This document shows, piece after piece, positions 1 to 12,033 of a DNA stretch of 61,384 nt; position 1 is the stretch's first letter, and every line of letters starts with the position of its first letter. This stretch comes from JBBRVP01 sp038246785 (GTDB lineage: Bacteria; Actinomycetota; Actinomycetes; Jiangellales; Jiangellaceae). The translations under genes were made by a program, and so were the position numbers. The stretch covers positions 1 through 61,384 of the forward strand of contig JBBRVP010000018.1 in assembly GCA_038246785.1 (NCBI GenBank), written 5' to 3'. The notes below the pieces were generated by a model. That model was not told the origin of the DNA. It was given only the letters and a program-made list of their open reading frames with translations, and searched no databases.

Positions 1-117
1 GAACGGCTCCCCGAACACGCCGAGGCCATGATCAAGTGGTCCATGATCGGACTCATGACCCGCCGACTCGCACCCGCCCCTGGCCGCCGAGCCTGGCAGC
101 CAGCTGCGGCCTCGTAG
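1..117 (+). CDS. Transposase C-terminal fragment (partial, runs off left edge)
   Basis: The reading frame is open from base 1 and stops at TAG 115-117, giving 38 residues that include EAMIKWSMIGLMTRRLAPAP. A hydrophobic Met/Ile/Leu stretch followed by RRLAP and a basic tail resembles, from memory, the C-termini of actinobacterial IS4/IS5-type DDE transposases. The catalytic core lies outside the window, so the family cannot be confirmed. About 20 bases further on, around 119-140, there is sequence that could be the terminal inverted repeat of the same element, next to a perfect palindrome. Confidence 0.5.
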   Translation, partial: ERLPEHAEAMIKWSMIGLMTRRLAPAPGRRAWQPAAAS

Positions 118-138
118 CCGCTTTCCCAACACGTTCTG

Positions 139-176
139 AGGCCGAGTTGATCACGTTAACGTGATCAACTCGGCCT
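139..176. terminator. Perfect 38-nt palindrome between convergent genes
   Basis: Bases 139-176 form an uninterrupted inverted repeat centred on GTTAAC, with 19-base arms beginning AGGCCGAGTTG. It lies between the transposase stop on the plus strand and the flippase-like stop on the minus strand, where a bidirectional terminator is expected. Neither side has a run of T, so it would be a strong hairpin without a classical U-tract. An operator or a mobile-element target are alternatives. Confidence 0.6.
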
Positions 177-248
177 TCCCGCGCGCTGCAGGAGCCGGGA
201 ACGGGGGGTCCGGCGCGGGAAGGGCCTCGGCGGCGTCGGCTCGCGCCC

Positions 249-2621
249 TCACAGAAGCCCGCGCCGTTGCATCTGGGTCCAGGCGAGGTAGCCGGGAGCC
301 AGCGGCAGCCAGAAGCTGACCAGCCGGAACAGCAGGGTGGCGGGTACGGCGAGCCCGCCGGGCACCCCGGCCGCGGTAAGCCCGGTCGCGAGGGCAGCCT
401 CGACAGCCCCGAGGCCGCCCGGTGTGGGTACGGCGGCACCGACGGTGTTGCCGGTGAGGAAGACCACAGCGGCGACGGGCATCACGATGTCGGCACCGAC
501 GGCGCGCACGCAGGCGTAGAGGGCGACGGTGTAGCCGGCAGTGAGCAGCAGGTTGCCGCCCACGCCTTGGGCCAGCTTGGATGGTGTCTGCACCGCCTCC
601 ATGAGCGGCGGCAGGCCCTGGTCGACGAACCCGCGCCACAGCCGCCGCAGCCGCTCGCGCACCGGGCGGACCAGCAGCAGCAGCGCCGCTAGCGCGACCA
701 CCAGACCGGCGACTGCGAGGGCCGTGGGCGACGGCGCCAGCCCGGACGCGACGGCCTGGCCGGTGAGCAGGCCGAGCAGCAGCAGGAGTGGGACGGTGAC
801 GAGGATCGCGGCGACCTGGCCGGCCGCCACGCTCGCCGCGGCCGCGGCATCAGCCATGCCGGCCTTGGTGAGCAGCCGGATGTTGACCGCCGCATTGCCG
901 ATCGTCGCGGGCGCGACGAGCTTGACGAACGACAGCGCCAGCTGTGCGCCGACGGCTCGCAGGTAGGGCACTCGATCCCGGACGAACCCCAGCAGCGAGG
1001 CCGCCGAACCGACGTAGGTCGCCACCACCCCGGCCAGCGCCGGGCCCAACCACCTCCAGTCGGTCTGGCTGAGCACGGCACCGAAGTCGACGCCGACGAG
1101 CTCGGAGCCGATGAGGTAGAGGGCCACCGCCAGGCCGACGGCCGTGAGCAGGGTGCGCGGCGTGAAGCGCTCCAGCACCACCGGCGGCGGCGGCTCGCTG
1201 CCGGTCGCGGCGAGGAGCTCGGAGCGCAGTTCGGGCAACAGGCCCTTGCGTCCGCGCAGCGCCGCCCTCGTCGACGCGGGCAGCGCGATCGGCTGCAGCA
1301 GCGGCAGTGCTCTGGCGACGACGTCCGCCCCGAGGACCCGGGTGGCCGCGGCCACGCATCGCTGCGCCCCGACGATCGTCGCCAACGCCACGAGGGCCTG
1401 CGCCACGTCGAGCTGCCGGGCGAACGACGTCGCGGCCACCTGACCGGTGGCCGAGTCGTGCATCCAGCACCGGCCGGAGCCGTCGAGCCGGAACGAGTCG
1501 GGCCCGACCGAGCGGTGCGCGATGCCGGCGATGTGCAGCCGTCGCAGCTGCTCCCAGGCGTCTTCGAGGGAGGCGTCGCGCACGGCGGCCGGACCGAGGT
1601 GTCCGAAGCCAGTGGTGTCGACGTGCGCGTACGCGACGAGCGCGGCATCCGGCTCGGCTGCCACCGCGAAGAGCAGGCGCGGCGTCCGTACGCCGGCCGC
1701 GTCCGCGGCCAGCGCCAGCGCGGTGCGCCGCTCGGCGGCGGCCTCCAGGGTGACGTCGACCCGCGGCAGCGCCTCGCCGCGGGTGCGGAGCACGCGCCAG
1801 AGCCGGGGAACCAGCTCGGCACCGATCCGGTCACGGTCGATGACCGTGACCGCGAGCTCGACACCGGAGGCGCTCGTCGCTTGGAAGGCGCGCATCGGCT
1901 CCGCGGGCTGCGCCACGACGGAGACGGCCCGGAAACCGTGCTCGGCAAGCACAGCGGCGACGGCCCGCCCGTCCGGACGTACGGTCGCCGACCCGGCCAC
2001 CAGCCGCACGAGCAGACCCGCCAGCCGCCCCAGGCCCAGCGACAGGGCGGCCGAGAGCACCGAGGACTGCCCGGCCAGCAGGCCGGTGCCGAGGGCTGTC
2101 ACGATCACCAGCGCGAAGGCGCGACGGCTGCGCGGGCTGGGCGCGGCCGTGGTCATCGCGGCGATCAGCGCCGCGACGAAGCCGGACAGGGTCGGCACCC
2201 CGTCGCCTGGCACGGGTGCCACGAAGTCGCCGGCGATGGCCTCCGGAGCCGGTCCGCGCAGCCAGGTGGCGACGGCGGCGGTGACGAGCAGCGCCAGGGG
2301 TACGGCGGCGGTCACCATGCCCGCGTTCCACAACCGCCGTTGCACGAGGCGAAGGACGACGATCCCGGGCAGCAGCAGCAGTCCCGCCCCGGCCGCGGCG
2401 AGAGCGGCCACACCGATCAGCGCCTGTGGCACTCGGCGACCGATGACCAGGAGATCGGAGTCCACCCCGGTCGTCGTCGCGCGGGCCGCTGCGGCCACGG
2501 CGACGACCAGCCCGATGAGCAGGACGGTCAACGCGAGCCGCGCGATGTCGATCGGTCGGCGGACCCGCCGGGGCAGCTCCGGCTCCTCGACCCGCAGGGC
2601 CGGCGGGGTCGTCGCGGTCAT
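249..2621 (-). CDS. Flippase-like membrane protein (LPG_synthase_TM family) with pseudokinase-like domain
   Basis: A 790-residue protein. The chosen ATG (2619-2621) begins MTATTPPALRVEEPE; the frame is open further upstream, but that stretch overlaps the divergent gene and is Arg-rich shadow sequence. The N-terminal 200 residues contain about six hydrophobic segments. Residues near 215-480 are soluble and look like a kinase or ABC1-type fold, with IAHRSVGPDSFRLDG (near 370) in the place of a catalytic loop, but the HxD aspartate and DFG motif are not intact. From about 487 a second set of membrane helices matches the lysylphosphatidylglycerol synthase transmembrane/YbhN family, which moves or flips lipids. 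I infer an envelope-lipid role; the substrate is unknown. It is divergent from the next gene, with 61 bases between starts. Confidence 0.7.
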   Translation of the reverse strand: MTATTPPALRVEEPELPRRVRRPIDIARLALTVLLIGLVVAVAAAARATTTGVDSDLLVIGRRVPQALIGVAALAAAGAGLLLLPGIVVLRLVQRRLWNAGMVTAAVPLALLVTAAVATWLRGPAPEAIAGDFVAPVPGDGVPTLSGFVAALIAAMTTAAPSPRSRRAFALVIVTALGTGLLAGQSSVLSAALSLGLGRLAGLLVRLVAGSATVRPDGRAVAAVLAEHGFRAVSVVAQPAEPMRAFQATSASGVELAVTVIDRDRIGAELVPRLWRVLRTRGEALPRVDVTLEAAAERRTALALAADAAGVRTPRLLFAVAAEPDAALVAYAHVDTTGFGHLGPAAVRDASLEDAWEQLRRLHIAGIAHRSVGPDSFRLDGSGRCWMHDSATGQVAATSFARQLDVAQALVALATIVGAQRCVAAATRVLGADVVARALPLLQPIALPASTRAALRGRKGLLPELRSELLAATGSEPPPPVVLERFTPRTLLTAVGLAVALYLIGSELVGVDFGAVLSQTDWRWLGPALAGVVATYVGSAASLLGFVRDRVPYLRAVGAQLALSFVKLVAPATIGNAAVNIRLLTKAGMADAAAAASVAAGQVAAILVTVPLLLLLGLLTGQAVASGLAPSPTALAVAGLVVALAALLLLVRPVRERLRRLWRGFVDQGLPPLMEAVQTPSKLAQGVGGNLLLTAGYTVALYACVRAVGADIVMPVAAVVFLTGNTVGAAVPTPGGLGAVEAALATGLTAAGVPGGLAVPATLLFRLVSFWLPLAPGYLAWTQMQRRGLL

Positions 2622-2682
2622 CGCGGCGATCCTCCCACGCAGGCCTCCTCCGACAGCGCAACGTCGCGGTCGGTGCGCGACG

Positions 2683-2988
2683 ATGCGCGGCGTGGACGAG
2701 GAGTACGTCGAGCAGGTGCTGTGTCTGGTCGAGCGGATCCCGGCCGGCCGATGCATGACCTACGGCGGGATAGCCGACGCCTTGGGCAGGCTGGGTCCGC
2801 GCTCGGTGGGGAGGGTCCTGTCGACGTACGGCGGCGGAGTGCCCTGGTGGCGGGTCGTCACCGCGTCGGGACGGCTGCCGCCGGGTCACGAGGTGCAGGC
2901 CCGCCGCCACCACGCCGCCGAGGCGACGCCCCTGCGCGGCAACCGGGTCGATGTGGGCGCGGCGCTGTGGTGGCCCGAGCAGGGCTGA
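2683..2988 (+). CDS. atl: Alkyltransferase-like protein (MGMT DNA-binding domain, no acceptor Cys)
   Basis: A 101-residue protein starting MRGVDEEYVEQVLCLVERI. The whole length matches the DNA-binding domain of O6-alkylguanine-DNA alkyltransferases: IPAGRCMTYGGIADALG, then GRVLSTYGGGVPWWRVV. In active MGMT the motif is PCHRV with an acceptor cysteine; here it is PWWRV, the tryptophan substitution typical of alkyltransferase-like (ATL) proteins. These bind alkylated guanine and hand it to nucleotide excision repair rather than repairing it themselves. The protein ends soon after the motif (GHEVQARRHHAAEATPLRG), as ATLs do. A degraded second copy of this 3' end lies about 590 bases downstream. 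Confidence 0.88.
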   Translation: MRGVDEEYVEQVLCLVERIPAGRCMTYGGIADALGRLGPRSVGRVLSTYGGGVPWWRVVTASGRLPPGHEVQARRHHAAEATPLRGNRVDVGAALWWPEQG

Positions 2989-3003
2989 CCTGCTCGCTGC
3001 CAC

Positions 3004-3093
3004 GCAGACGTGGCGGCGCGGCTCCACCGCGCGGACGTGGCGGCGGGGCTCCACCGTGCGGACGTGACGACGGGGCTCCACCGTGCGGACGGC
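3004..3093. repeat. Three tandem copies of a 27-bp unit, plus a partial fourth
   Basis: Units at 3004-3030, 3031-3057 and 3058-3084 follow the pattern GCGGACGTGGCGGCGGGG then CTCCACCGT, with a few substitutions, and a partial copy continues to about 3093. The period is a multiple of three, so all frames stay open, but no convincing gene covers it. It begins 16 bases after the alkyltransferase-like stop. Confidence 0.8.
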
Positions 3094-3098
3094 GCGGC

Positions 3099-3455
3099 GA
3101 GAGCCCTCGGGCGCCCGGCCAGCCCACCGAGGCGCCCATGGCTGCTTCTCACCCCGCGTCGGGCGCGACACGCTTGGGCACCTGCCGGCGGACTGGACAA
3201 GGTTGGCGGCTCGCGGCGGCGCAGCCGTCGTGACGGCGTCGAGTTTCGCGCGGTCGCTACCGTGACCCCGCACCCAGCGTCGCCACCCGCACGCTCGGGC
3301 TCGACCATCCATCCGTTCGGTGATCTTGAGACGTTACCGCGGTGATGGTCACACCCGCGTCTCATGATCGACGAGTGGCCAGCGATCTTGAGACAGTTCC
3401 GCGCCCATCGACGTGGCACTGTCGGTAGATCCAGACGTGCGGCGCTCGACGAGGT
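3099..3455. other. Non-coding stretch with a 20-nt direct repeat
   Basis: No convincing gene is visible in either strand. The one recognisable structure is an imperfect direct repeat: GATCTTGAGACGTTACCGCG at 3322-3341 and GATCTTGAGACAGTTCCGCG at 3383-3402, 61 bases apart. It could be a leftover of a small mobile element, but I see no inverted termini. The long minus-strand frame through here is a shadow of the GC-rich region and of adnA. Confidence 0.5.
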
Positions 3456-3552
3456 GGGACGGCTGGGGGGGTCACGAGGTGCGGGGGCCCACCGCCACCA
3501 CGCCGCCGAGGCAACGCCTCTGCGCCGTGACCGGGTCGATGTAGCGGCGGCC
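3456..3552 (+). pseudogene. Degenerate duplicate of the alkyltransferase-like gene 3' end
   Basis: This stretch aligns almost base for base with 2868-2965 of the alkyltransferase-like gene. Both have GGGACGGCTG, GGTCACGAGGTGC, CCGCCACCACGCCGCCGAGG and GACCGGGTCGATGT-like blocks, with a two-base insertion and scattered substitutions. In one frame it still encodes HHAAEATPLRRDRVDVAAA against HHAAEATPLRGNRVDVGAA in the intact protein. It lacks the N-terminal domain and a start, so it is a fossil of a partial duplication. Confidence 0.75.
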
Positions 3553-3733
3553 CCCGTGACGCCTCCCTCCGACCGACCCCGCCCCGACCCGCTGACCCCC
3601 GTTCCGCCGAGCCGTTCAGGGAGAAGTCGACCCAGCGCCACCTGGAGGATGTCGTCTTCTTGATCAACTGTGGGGTCGGCGCACGGCGGAGCGAAAGCGG
3701 GGCAGGGGAAGGGCGAGCGAGGCGCGAAGCCGG

Positions 3734-4429
3734 CTATGGCCGGTCGCCGTCCGGCGGGTCGTCGAGGTCGGTGGAGAGGTGGGAGGTGTCGTTGTAGCGC
3801 CGCAGCACCCAGTGCTCGCCGAGCACGACGAGGTGGTTGACCGAGCCGTTGGCCGCCCCGACGAAGGCGAAGGGACGGCTGCCGGTGGCCAGGTGCAGCG
3901 CCGCCCCGATGACCCCGCCGTGGGTGAACACGGCCACCCGCTGGTCGGGGTGCGCCGTGGCGAGCGCGCCGAGCGCCGCCCGTACCCGGCCGTGCAGCGA
4001 CTCGTTGCTCTCCGCGCCTGGGATGACGTCCCAGCGCTCGGCCGCGATGACCCGGTCGGCCTCCTCGTGTCGCCACCCGCCGCCCTCCCAGTCGCCGAGA
4101 CGCACCTCGCGCAGCTCGTCGAGCACGCGTGCCCGCAGGCCGGTGTGCTGGAGCAGCGGCGCGGCGGTCTGTGCGGTGCGGCGCAGCGGGCTGACATAGA
4201 CGGCGGACACGCCGGCCGCGGCTAGCCGCCGGCCCACCCGTGCCGCCTCGTCGTGCCCGCGCGGGTCCAGGTCGGGGTCTTCCTGGCCGTCGAGCATGGC
4301 CACCGGTACGTCGGGGTGTCGCGGCATCGACTCGCCGTGGCGGACGATCAGCAGCTCGGTGGCGCCCGGTGGCGGCCGGAATCGCCACTGCCGACGACCC
4401 TCGGGCAGGGGCTCGGTTGCCGTCGTCAC
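3734..4429 (-). CDS. Histidine phosphatase family protein (phosphoglycerate mutase-like)
   Basis: A 231-residue protein from GTG 4427-4429 (VTTATEPLPEGRRQW). Near residue 27 is the family signature LLIVRHGES, whose histidine becomes phosphorylated. It is followed by the conserved arginine in YVSPLRRTAQTAAPL, the glutamate region LREVRLGDWEGG, and the second catalytic histidine in VAVFTHGGVIGAAL. All four phosphate-pocket residues appear present, so it should be an active phosphatase or mutase. Family members act on sugar phosphates, cobalamin or lipoyl precursors, or proteins; nothing here narrows the substrate. It is divergent from adnA, with 91 bases between starts. Confidence 0.85.
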   Translation of the reverse strand: MTTATEPLPEGRRQWRFRPPPGATELLIVRHGESMPRHPDVPVAMLDGQEDPDLDPRGHDEAARVGRRLAAAGVSAVYVSPLRRTAQTAAPLLQHTGLRARVLDELREVRLGDWEGGGWRHEEADRVIAAERWDVIPGAESNESLHGRVRAALGALATAHPDQRVAVFTHGGVIGAALHLATGSRPFAFVGAANGSVNHLVVLGEHWVLRRYNDTSHLSTDLDDPPDGDRP

Positions 4430-4520
4430 CGCTGTCCATCCACGGTGACGATCCTGCCGCACGGTGCCGCAGCGCCGCCGAGCAGGCGCCGGTAGGCCCG
4501 TGTCCGGCCCTCGTGGTCTG

Positions 4521-7936
<3,416 letters not shown>

Positions 7937-7940
<4 letters not shown>

Positions 7941-10900
7941 TCCGGCCGGACGGCGACGGCCGCTACCTCGACGAGCTGTTCGGCTGCCCCCTCACCCTCG
8001 AGCAGCGGGCCGTCGTCCGCGCGCCGCTGGAGCCGCGGCTGGTCGTCGCGGGTGCCGGTTCCGGCAAGACCACCGTGATGGCGGCTCGGGTCGTGCACGC
8101 CGTGGCTGTCCACGGCCTGGCCCCCGGCGAGGTGCTGGGCCTGACCTTCACCACCAAGGCGGCCGGTGAGTTGCGCCAGCGCGTACGCACCGCGCTGGCG
8201 CGGCTGCAGCGACCGGTGGCCGGCGACCCGGTGGCCGGCGACCCGGGCGCCGCGCCGGACGCCGACGAGCTACCCACCGTCGCGACCTACCACGCCTATG
8301 CCGCCGGGCTCGTCCGCGACCACGCCCTGCGGATCGGACGCGAGCCCGACGCCCGCCAGCTCAGCGAGGCAGCGTCCTGGCAGCTGGCCATGGGGGTCGT
8401 GCGTCGCCACCCGGGACCGTTCGCGCACCTGCGCTGGACGCCGAGCCACGTCGCGGCGCTCGTGCTCGCCCTCGACGCCGAGCTCGCCGAGCATGGCGCC
8501 ACGATCGACGACGTACGCCGGGAGGACTCCCGGCTGCGCAGGCTCGTGGCGACCGCCGCCCGGGCCACCAAGGACGTGCAGATCCTTGCCAGGACGGCCG
8601 ACGAGCGCGACGAGCTGCTGGTGCTCGTCGAGGACTACCGCCGCCGCAAGCGCGACCTCGACGTGCTCGACTTCGCGGACCAGATCGCCCTGGCCGGTCA
8701 GCTCGCGGGCAGGTGCCCCGAGGTCGGTGGGGGCGAGCGTGACCGTTTCCGCCTCGTGCTCCTCGACGAGTACCAGGACACCAGCGTCGGCCAGCGAGTG
8801 CTGCTGCAGGCGCTGTACGCCGGCGGGCACCCGGTCACCGCGGTCGGCGACCCCTGCCAGGCCATCTACGGGTGGCGCGGCGCCTCCGTCGGCAACCTGC
8901 TGCGCTTCCCCGAGCACTTCCCGCGGACCGGCAGCACAGCCGGCAGCGCGGATCGCTACCAGCCCGACTACCTGCTCACCAGCTTCCGCAACACCATGCG
9001 CGTGCTCGAGGTCGCCAACGCGCTGTCCGCCGTCGTCCGCGACCCGCCGGCTGGCGCTCCGGGGCCGCGGGTGGCGGTGCCGCAGCTCAGCGCCTCGGCG
9101 CCGGCCGCCCTCGCGGGGGAGGTGCGCGCCTCGTGGCACGCGGACGTCGCGGCAGAGGCGGAGGCGCTGCGCGACGCCCTCAGCGCGGCGCACCGCGGTG
9201 GCACCGCGTGGCGGGAGATGGCGGTGCTGGCCCGCACCAAGGCCCAGGTCCCGGTGCTGCACCGCGCCCTCACCGGGGCCGGGATCCCGGTGGAGGTGGT
9301 CGGCCTCGGCGGCCTGCTCGAGATGCCGGAGGTCGCCGACGTCGTCGCCGTCCTCGAGGTGCTCGCCGACTCGCTGGCCAACCCGGCGCTGCTGCGCGTG
9401 CTCACCGGCCCGCGCTACCGCATCGGGCCGCGCGACCTCGCCGTTCTCGGCCGGCGGGCCGCGGCGCTCGCGCAGGAAGGCGGCCTGCACGTCCCGGTCG
9501 GGGAGTCGGGCGACGACCCCGACGGCAGCCGCGCACTGCACGCCAGCACGGCTGCCGTCGACGCGTGCGACGTCGTGGCGCTCAGCGACGCCGTCGCCTC
9601 TCCGGGCGACCCCACGCGCTTCTCCGCCGCAGCGCTCGACCGGCTCGCCGGCCTGCGCGCCGAGCTCGACGGGCTGCGGGCCGTGTCGAGGCAGCCGGTC
9701 GTCGAGGCCGTCGCGACGGTGGTCTCGGCGATCGGCCTGGACGTCGAGGTCGTGGCCGACCCCGGCGGCAGCGCCGCGGCACGCGCAGCCAACCTCGCCG
9801 CCTTCTCCGACGCCGCTGTCCGCTTCGAGGCGGTGGAGGAGCACACCGACCTCGCCGCGTTCCTCGACTACCTCGCGGCCGCGCGCGAGCGCGAGGACGG
9901 CTGGGACCCCGGCTCGGTGTCCGCAGCGGACACGGTCAAGCTCATGACGGTCCACAAGGCCAAGGGCCTGGAGTGGGACGTCGTCGCCGTGCCCGGCCTG
10001 GTCGACAAGACCTTCCCCAGCGATCGGGGGAGGCCGTCGTGGACCAGCCGTGCCGAGGCGCTGCCGGTCGGGCTGCGTGGCGACCGAGCCGACCTGCCGC
10101 CCGAGCCCGCGCCGAGCAAGCCGGCACTGGACGCGCACCGGGCCGCCGCCAAGGAGCTCGACCTGCTCGAGGAGCGGCGGCTGGTCTACGTCGCGGTGAC
10201 GCGTGCCCGCCGGTTGCTCCTGACCAGCGGCGCGGTCTGGAACGAGACGGTGACCCGGCCGCGCCGCCCCGGCCCGTTCCTGGAGGAGATTCGACGCGCC
10301 TGCGATGCCGGTGCCGGGCCGGTCGGACCGTGGTGCACCGACTCCGGCACGAACAACCCGTTCGCCGCTGCCGCCGGCGACGTCGACTACCCGCCGCTTC
10401 CCGACACCGCGCGCCTCGCCCGCCGCCGGGCCGCCGCCCGGCTCGTGGCCGAGCACCGGGGCGGGCTGGGCGCCGAGAGCGACCACCCGCCGCCGCCGGG
10501 TGCGCGGGCCGCCCGGTGGCAGCGCGAGACGCGCCTCCTGCTCGCCGAGCTCGCCGAGGAGGCGGGGCAGCGGCGCAGTGTGCCGCTCCCGGCGACGCTC
10601 ACCGCGAGCCAGCTGGTCCGGCTGGCCGCCGACCCGGCCGGGCTCGCCGCCGACCTCGCCCGCCCGATGCCGCGTCGGCCCAGCCGAGCCGCCCGCCGCG
10701 GCACCGCCTTCCACGCCTGGGTGGAGCAGCGGCTCGGCGCCCGAGTACTGCTCCGCGACGAGGAGGTGCCGGGGGCCGCCGACCCCGACCATCCCGACGA
10801 CGTGGCGCTCGGCGAGCTCGCCGAAGCGTTCGAGCGGTCTCCGTACGCCGCCCGCTCGCCCGTCGCCGTCGAGGTGCCGTTCCAGGTCGCGGTGGCCGGG

Positions 10901-11167
10901 CGGGTGCTGCGCGGGCGCATCGACGCCGTCTTCGCCGAACGGTCGGACGCCGACGGGTCGCCGCGGTGGGAGGTCGTCGACTGGAAGACCGGCTCGTCCG
11001 CGCCGGACCCGCTTCAGCTGGCGGTCTACCGGCTCGCCTGGGCACGGCTGCAAGGGGTCGCGCCCGGGCAGGTGTCGGCAGCGTTCTTGCAGGTCCCCGA
11101 CGGATGGGTGGCCCGCCACGACGACCTGCCCGACGAGGCCGGTCTGGCGGCCCTGCTGGCGGGGTAG
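7937..11167 (+). CDS. adnB: AdnB-type helicase-nuclease subunit of the AdnAB motor
   Basis: 1076 residues from GTG 7937, overlapping the adnA stop by four bases (GTGA), with GAGGAGG upstream. Helicase motifs: VVAGAGSGKTT (about 38), VLLDEYQDTS (about 275), YGWRGASVG, TSFRNTMRVLEVAN, TVHKAKGLEWD (about 671) and YVAVTRARRLL (about 751). The C-terminal nuclease domain has RRGTAFHAWVEQRLG (about 921), a GRIDAVF element and EVVDWKTGS followed by QLAVYR (1013-1030), the RecB-nuclease catalytic signature. No iron-sulfur cysteine set is present, unlike its partner. It converges on the next gene with only nine bases between stops, so no room for a separate terminator. Confidence 0.88.
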
Positions 11168-11176
11168 CCGGGCAGC

Positions 11177-12028
11177 TCAGCGGGTGAGCACCACGCGCAG
11201 CGCCCGGTGGTCCGACACGGGCAGCGCCACCGCCCGTGCCGAGGCCGTGCGCACGCCGGCGACGCCGTCGGCGAGGGCGTGGTCCCACTGCACGCGGGGC
11301 CGCCACGAGGGATAGGTCCTCACCCGCGCGAGCTGCTCCCACCGGCTCAGCAGACCCGGCAGCCGGCCCGGCAGGTTGAGGTCGCCGAGCAGCAGCCGGG
11401 GCGCCGGCAGCGCCGCCAGCCAGCGGCAGATCGCGCGCAGCTGCCGCACGTTGGTGCCGGGGACGAAGGACAGGTGGCAGGTCCCCACCGTGACCGCCCC
11501 GCCCCACGGGGCGTCGAGCACGCCGGCGACGGCGACTCGCGGCTCGTCCGGCACCCGCACGATGCCGGCGCCCGGCACGAGCAGCGGGATCGACGCGCGC
11601 GCGGCGGGGAAGCGGAGCACCCGCCACTCCCGGACCGGCAGCCGGGACACCAGCCCGACCCCGTACGTCGGCCCGTCCGTCTCCGCACCGTCCACGGCCT
11701 GCGCCGCCACCCAGCCGGCGGGTGTCCCGGGCGTGCCGTGGAGCGCGGGCACGAAGCGCCAGCTGGCGGCGCCCATGGCCGCCGCGACGTCGGCCGTCTG
11801 GTCGGCGCCGCCGGACCGTTCCTGGTGGCGGTCCACCTCCTGCAGTCCCAGGACGTCGAGGTCGAGCGAGCCCACGGAACGGGCCAGGGCCGGCGCGTCG
11901 ACGGTGCCAGGCGGGACCTGATGCCCGGGGTCCGTCGGGTCGCCCCCGCCGGTCGGGTCAACCGGCCCCGGCGGTCTCACCCGCAGACCGTGCAGCAGGT
12001 TCCACGTGCCGAGGGCGAGCTCGGTCAC
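11177..12028 (-). CDS. Endonuclease/exonuclease/phosphatase family protein
   Basis: 283 residues from GTG 12026-12028 (VTELALGTWNLLHG). Signatures of the DNase I-like fold: LGTWNLLHG at the start, DVLGLQEVDRHQ with the metal-binding glutamate, the catalytic-histidine region VTVGTCHLSF, LLLGDLNLPG with the Asp-Asn pair, WDHALADGV and PVSDHRALRV with the terminal Asp-His. All catalytic residues seem intact. No signal peptide is visible, so it is probably cytoplasmic. It begins five bases after the deoD stop and is likely in the same transcript. Family members cut DNA or RNA or dephosphorylate lipids; the substrate cannot be read from sequence. Confidence 0.85.
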   Translation of the reverse strand: MTELALGTWNLLHGLRVRPPGPVDPTGGGDPTDPGHQVPPGTVDAPALARSVGSLDLDVLGLQEVDRHQERSGGADQTADVAAAMGAASWRFVPALHGTPGTPAGWVAAQAVDGAETDGPTYGVGLVSRLPVREWRVLRFPAARASIPLLVPGAGIVRVPDEPRVAVAGVLDAPWGGAVTVGTCHLSFVPGTNVRQLRAICRWLAALPAPRLLLGDLNLPGRLPGLLSRWEQLARVRTYPSWRPRVQWDHALADGVAGVRTASARAVALPVSDHRALRVVLTR

Positions 12029-12033
12029 GCCGG

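Noticed and set aside
8270..11119. A minus-strand open frame of 949 codons opposite adnB
   Set aside because: Same reason: shadow of a well-supported gene with no motifs of its own.
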